From the NCBI GenBank assembly GCA_023407175.1, contig JAEYMU010000031.1, positions 62,001-126,000 on the forward strand: a DNA stretch of 64,000 nucleotides. The letters run 5' to 3'. The translations under genes and the position numbers were made by a program. Of this stretch, positions 63,963-64,000 are shown one piece after another. The notes below the pieces were generated by a model. That model was not told where the DNA came from and made no database searches. It was given only the letters and a program-made list of their open reading frames with translations. The stretch is from Bacillota bacterium (lineage in GTDB: Bacteria; Bacillota_A; Clostridia; Lachnospirales; Lachnospiraceae). How positions within the stretch are numbered: the first letter of the stretch is position 1; each line of letters opens with the position of its first letter.

Positions 63963-64000
63963 AGGGCCTGTTTGAAAGCCGCTTGCACCGGACCGGATCT
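63963..64000. mobile_element. Partial end resembling the 49440 MITE
   Basis: AGGGCCTGTTTGAAAGCCGC at the window edge resembles the MITE end AGGGCGTGTTTAAAAACTGC, and the match continues weakly (CTTG.A.CGG). Only 38 bases are visible, and the flank is not TA, so it may be a diverged copy or chance. Confidence 0.35.

Overview
The window looks like a chromosomal segment of a low-to-moderate GC, Gram-positive anaerobe of the class Clostridia, most likely Lachnospiraceae. This is inferred from strong GGAGG-type ribosome sites, frequent TTG and GTG starts, lipoprotein-type solute-binding proteins, LacI-controlled sugar importers, teichoic-acid-type polymerases and many Cache-type chemoreceptors. 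No rRNA or tRNA gene was recognised.

Positions 1-11,000 (minus strand) hold a type I restriction-modification operon, hsdM-hsdS-hsdR, driven by a good promoter at 11057-11085. It is interrupted by cargo: a YdjM-like membrane protein between M and S, and between S and R a probable ADP-ribosyltransferase with a partner gene, a decayed second hsdS fragment, a membrane/coiled-coil protein, a GIY-YIG protein and two unknowns.

Positions 11,200-21,350 form an accessory island. It starts with a 5'-truncated DUF1643-like gene, a 127-aa protein and three very small genes, then a head-to-head junction at about 12,648 where both flanking genes appear cut. Four structured repeats follow (13256-13843), with a fifth at 20816-20906. 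They bracket a four-gene minus-strand operon: radical SAM protein, SAMHD1-like HD phosphohydrolase, SPPY-type methyltransferase and DUF4062-NACHT ATPase. This is my best candidate for an undescribed, probably anti-phage, system.

Positions 21,350-39,550 are mostly transport and signalling. They hold an importer-like operon (a beta-propeller/solute-binding lipoprotein, two permeases, a HlyD-like adaptor and a MacB-like membrane protein) with a divergent OmpR-type two-component system; a TetR-regulated ABC exporter with a striking double operator; a second ABC system with a permease-M1 peptidase fusion; and an ECF sigma/anti-sigma pair.

Positions 39,850-47,200 form a LacI-regulated sugar module: an RbsABC-type importer with a cytoplasmic GH3 glycosidase, three matching 18-bp operators and a separately transcribed LacI regulator.

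Positions 47,200-56,500 hold signalling genes: two chemoreceptors, an EAL-HDOD protein, a diguanylate cyclase, a REC-PAS-kinase and a LuxR-type regulator with a degenerate GGDEF domain. A 160-bp hairpin MITE sits exactly at the EAL-HDOD stop codon. Positions 56,500-64,000 hold cell-surface polymer genes: a pyruvyl transferase/F420-type fusion and two large glycosyltransferase-TagF proteins.
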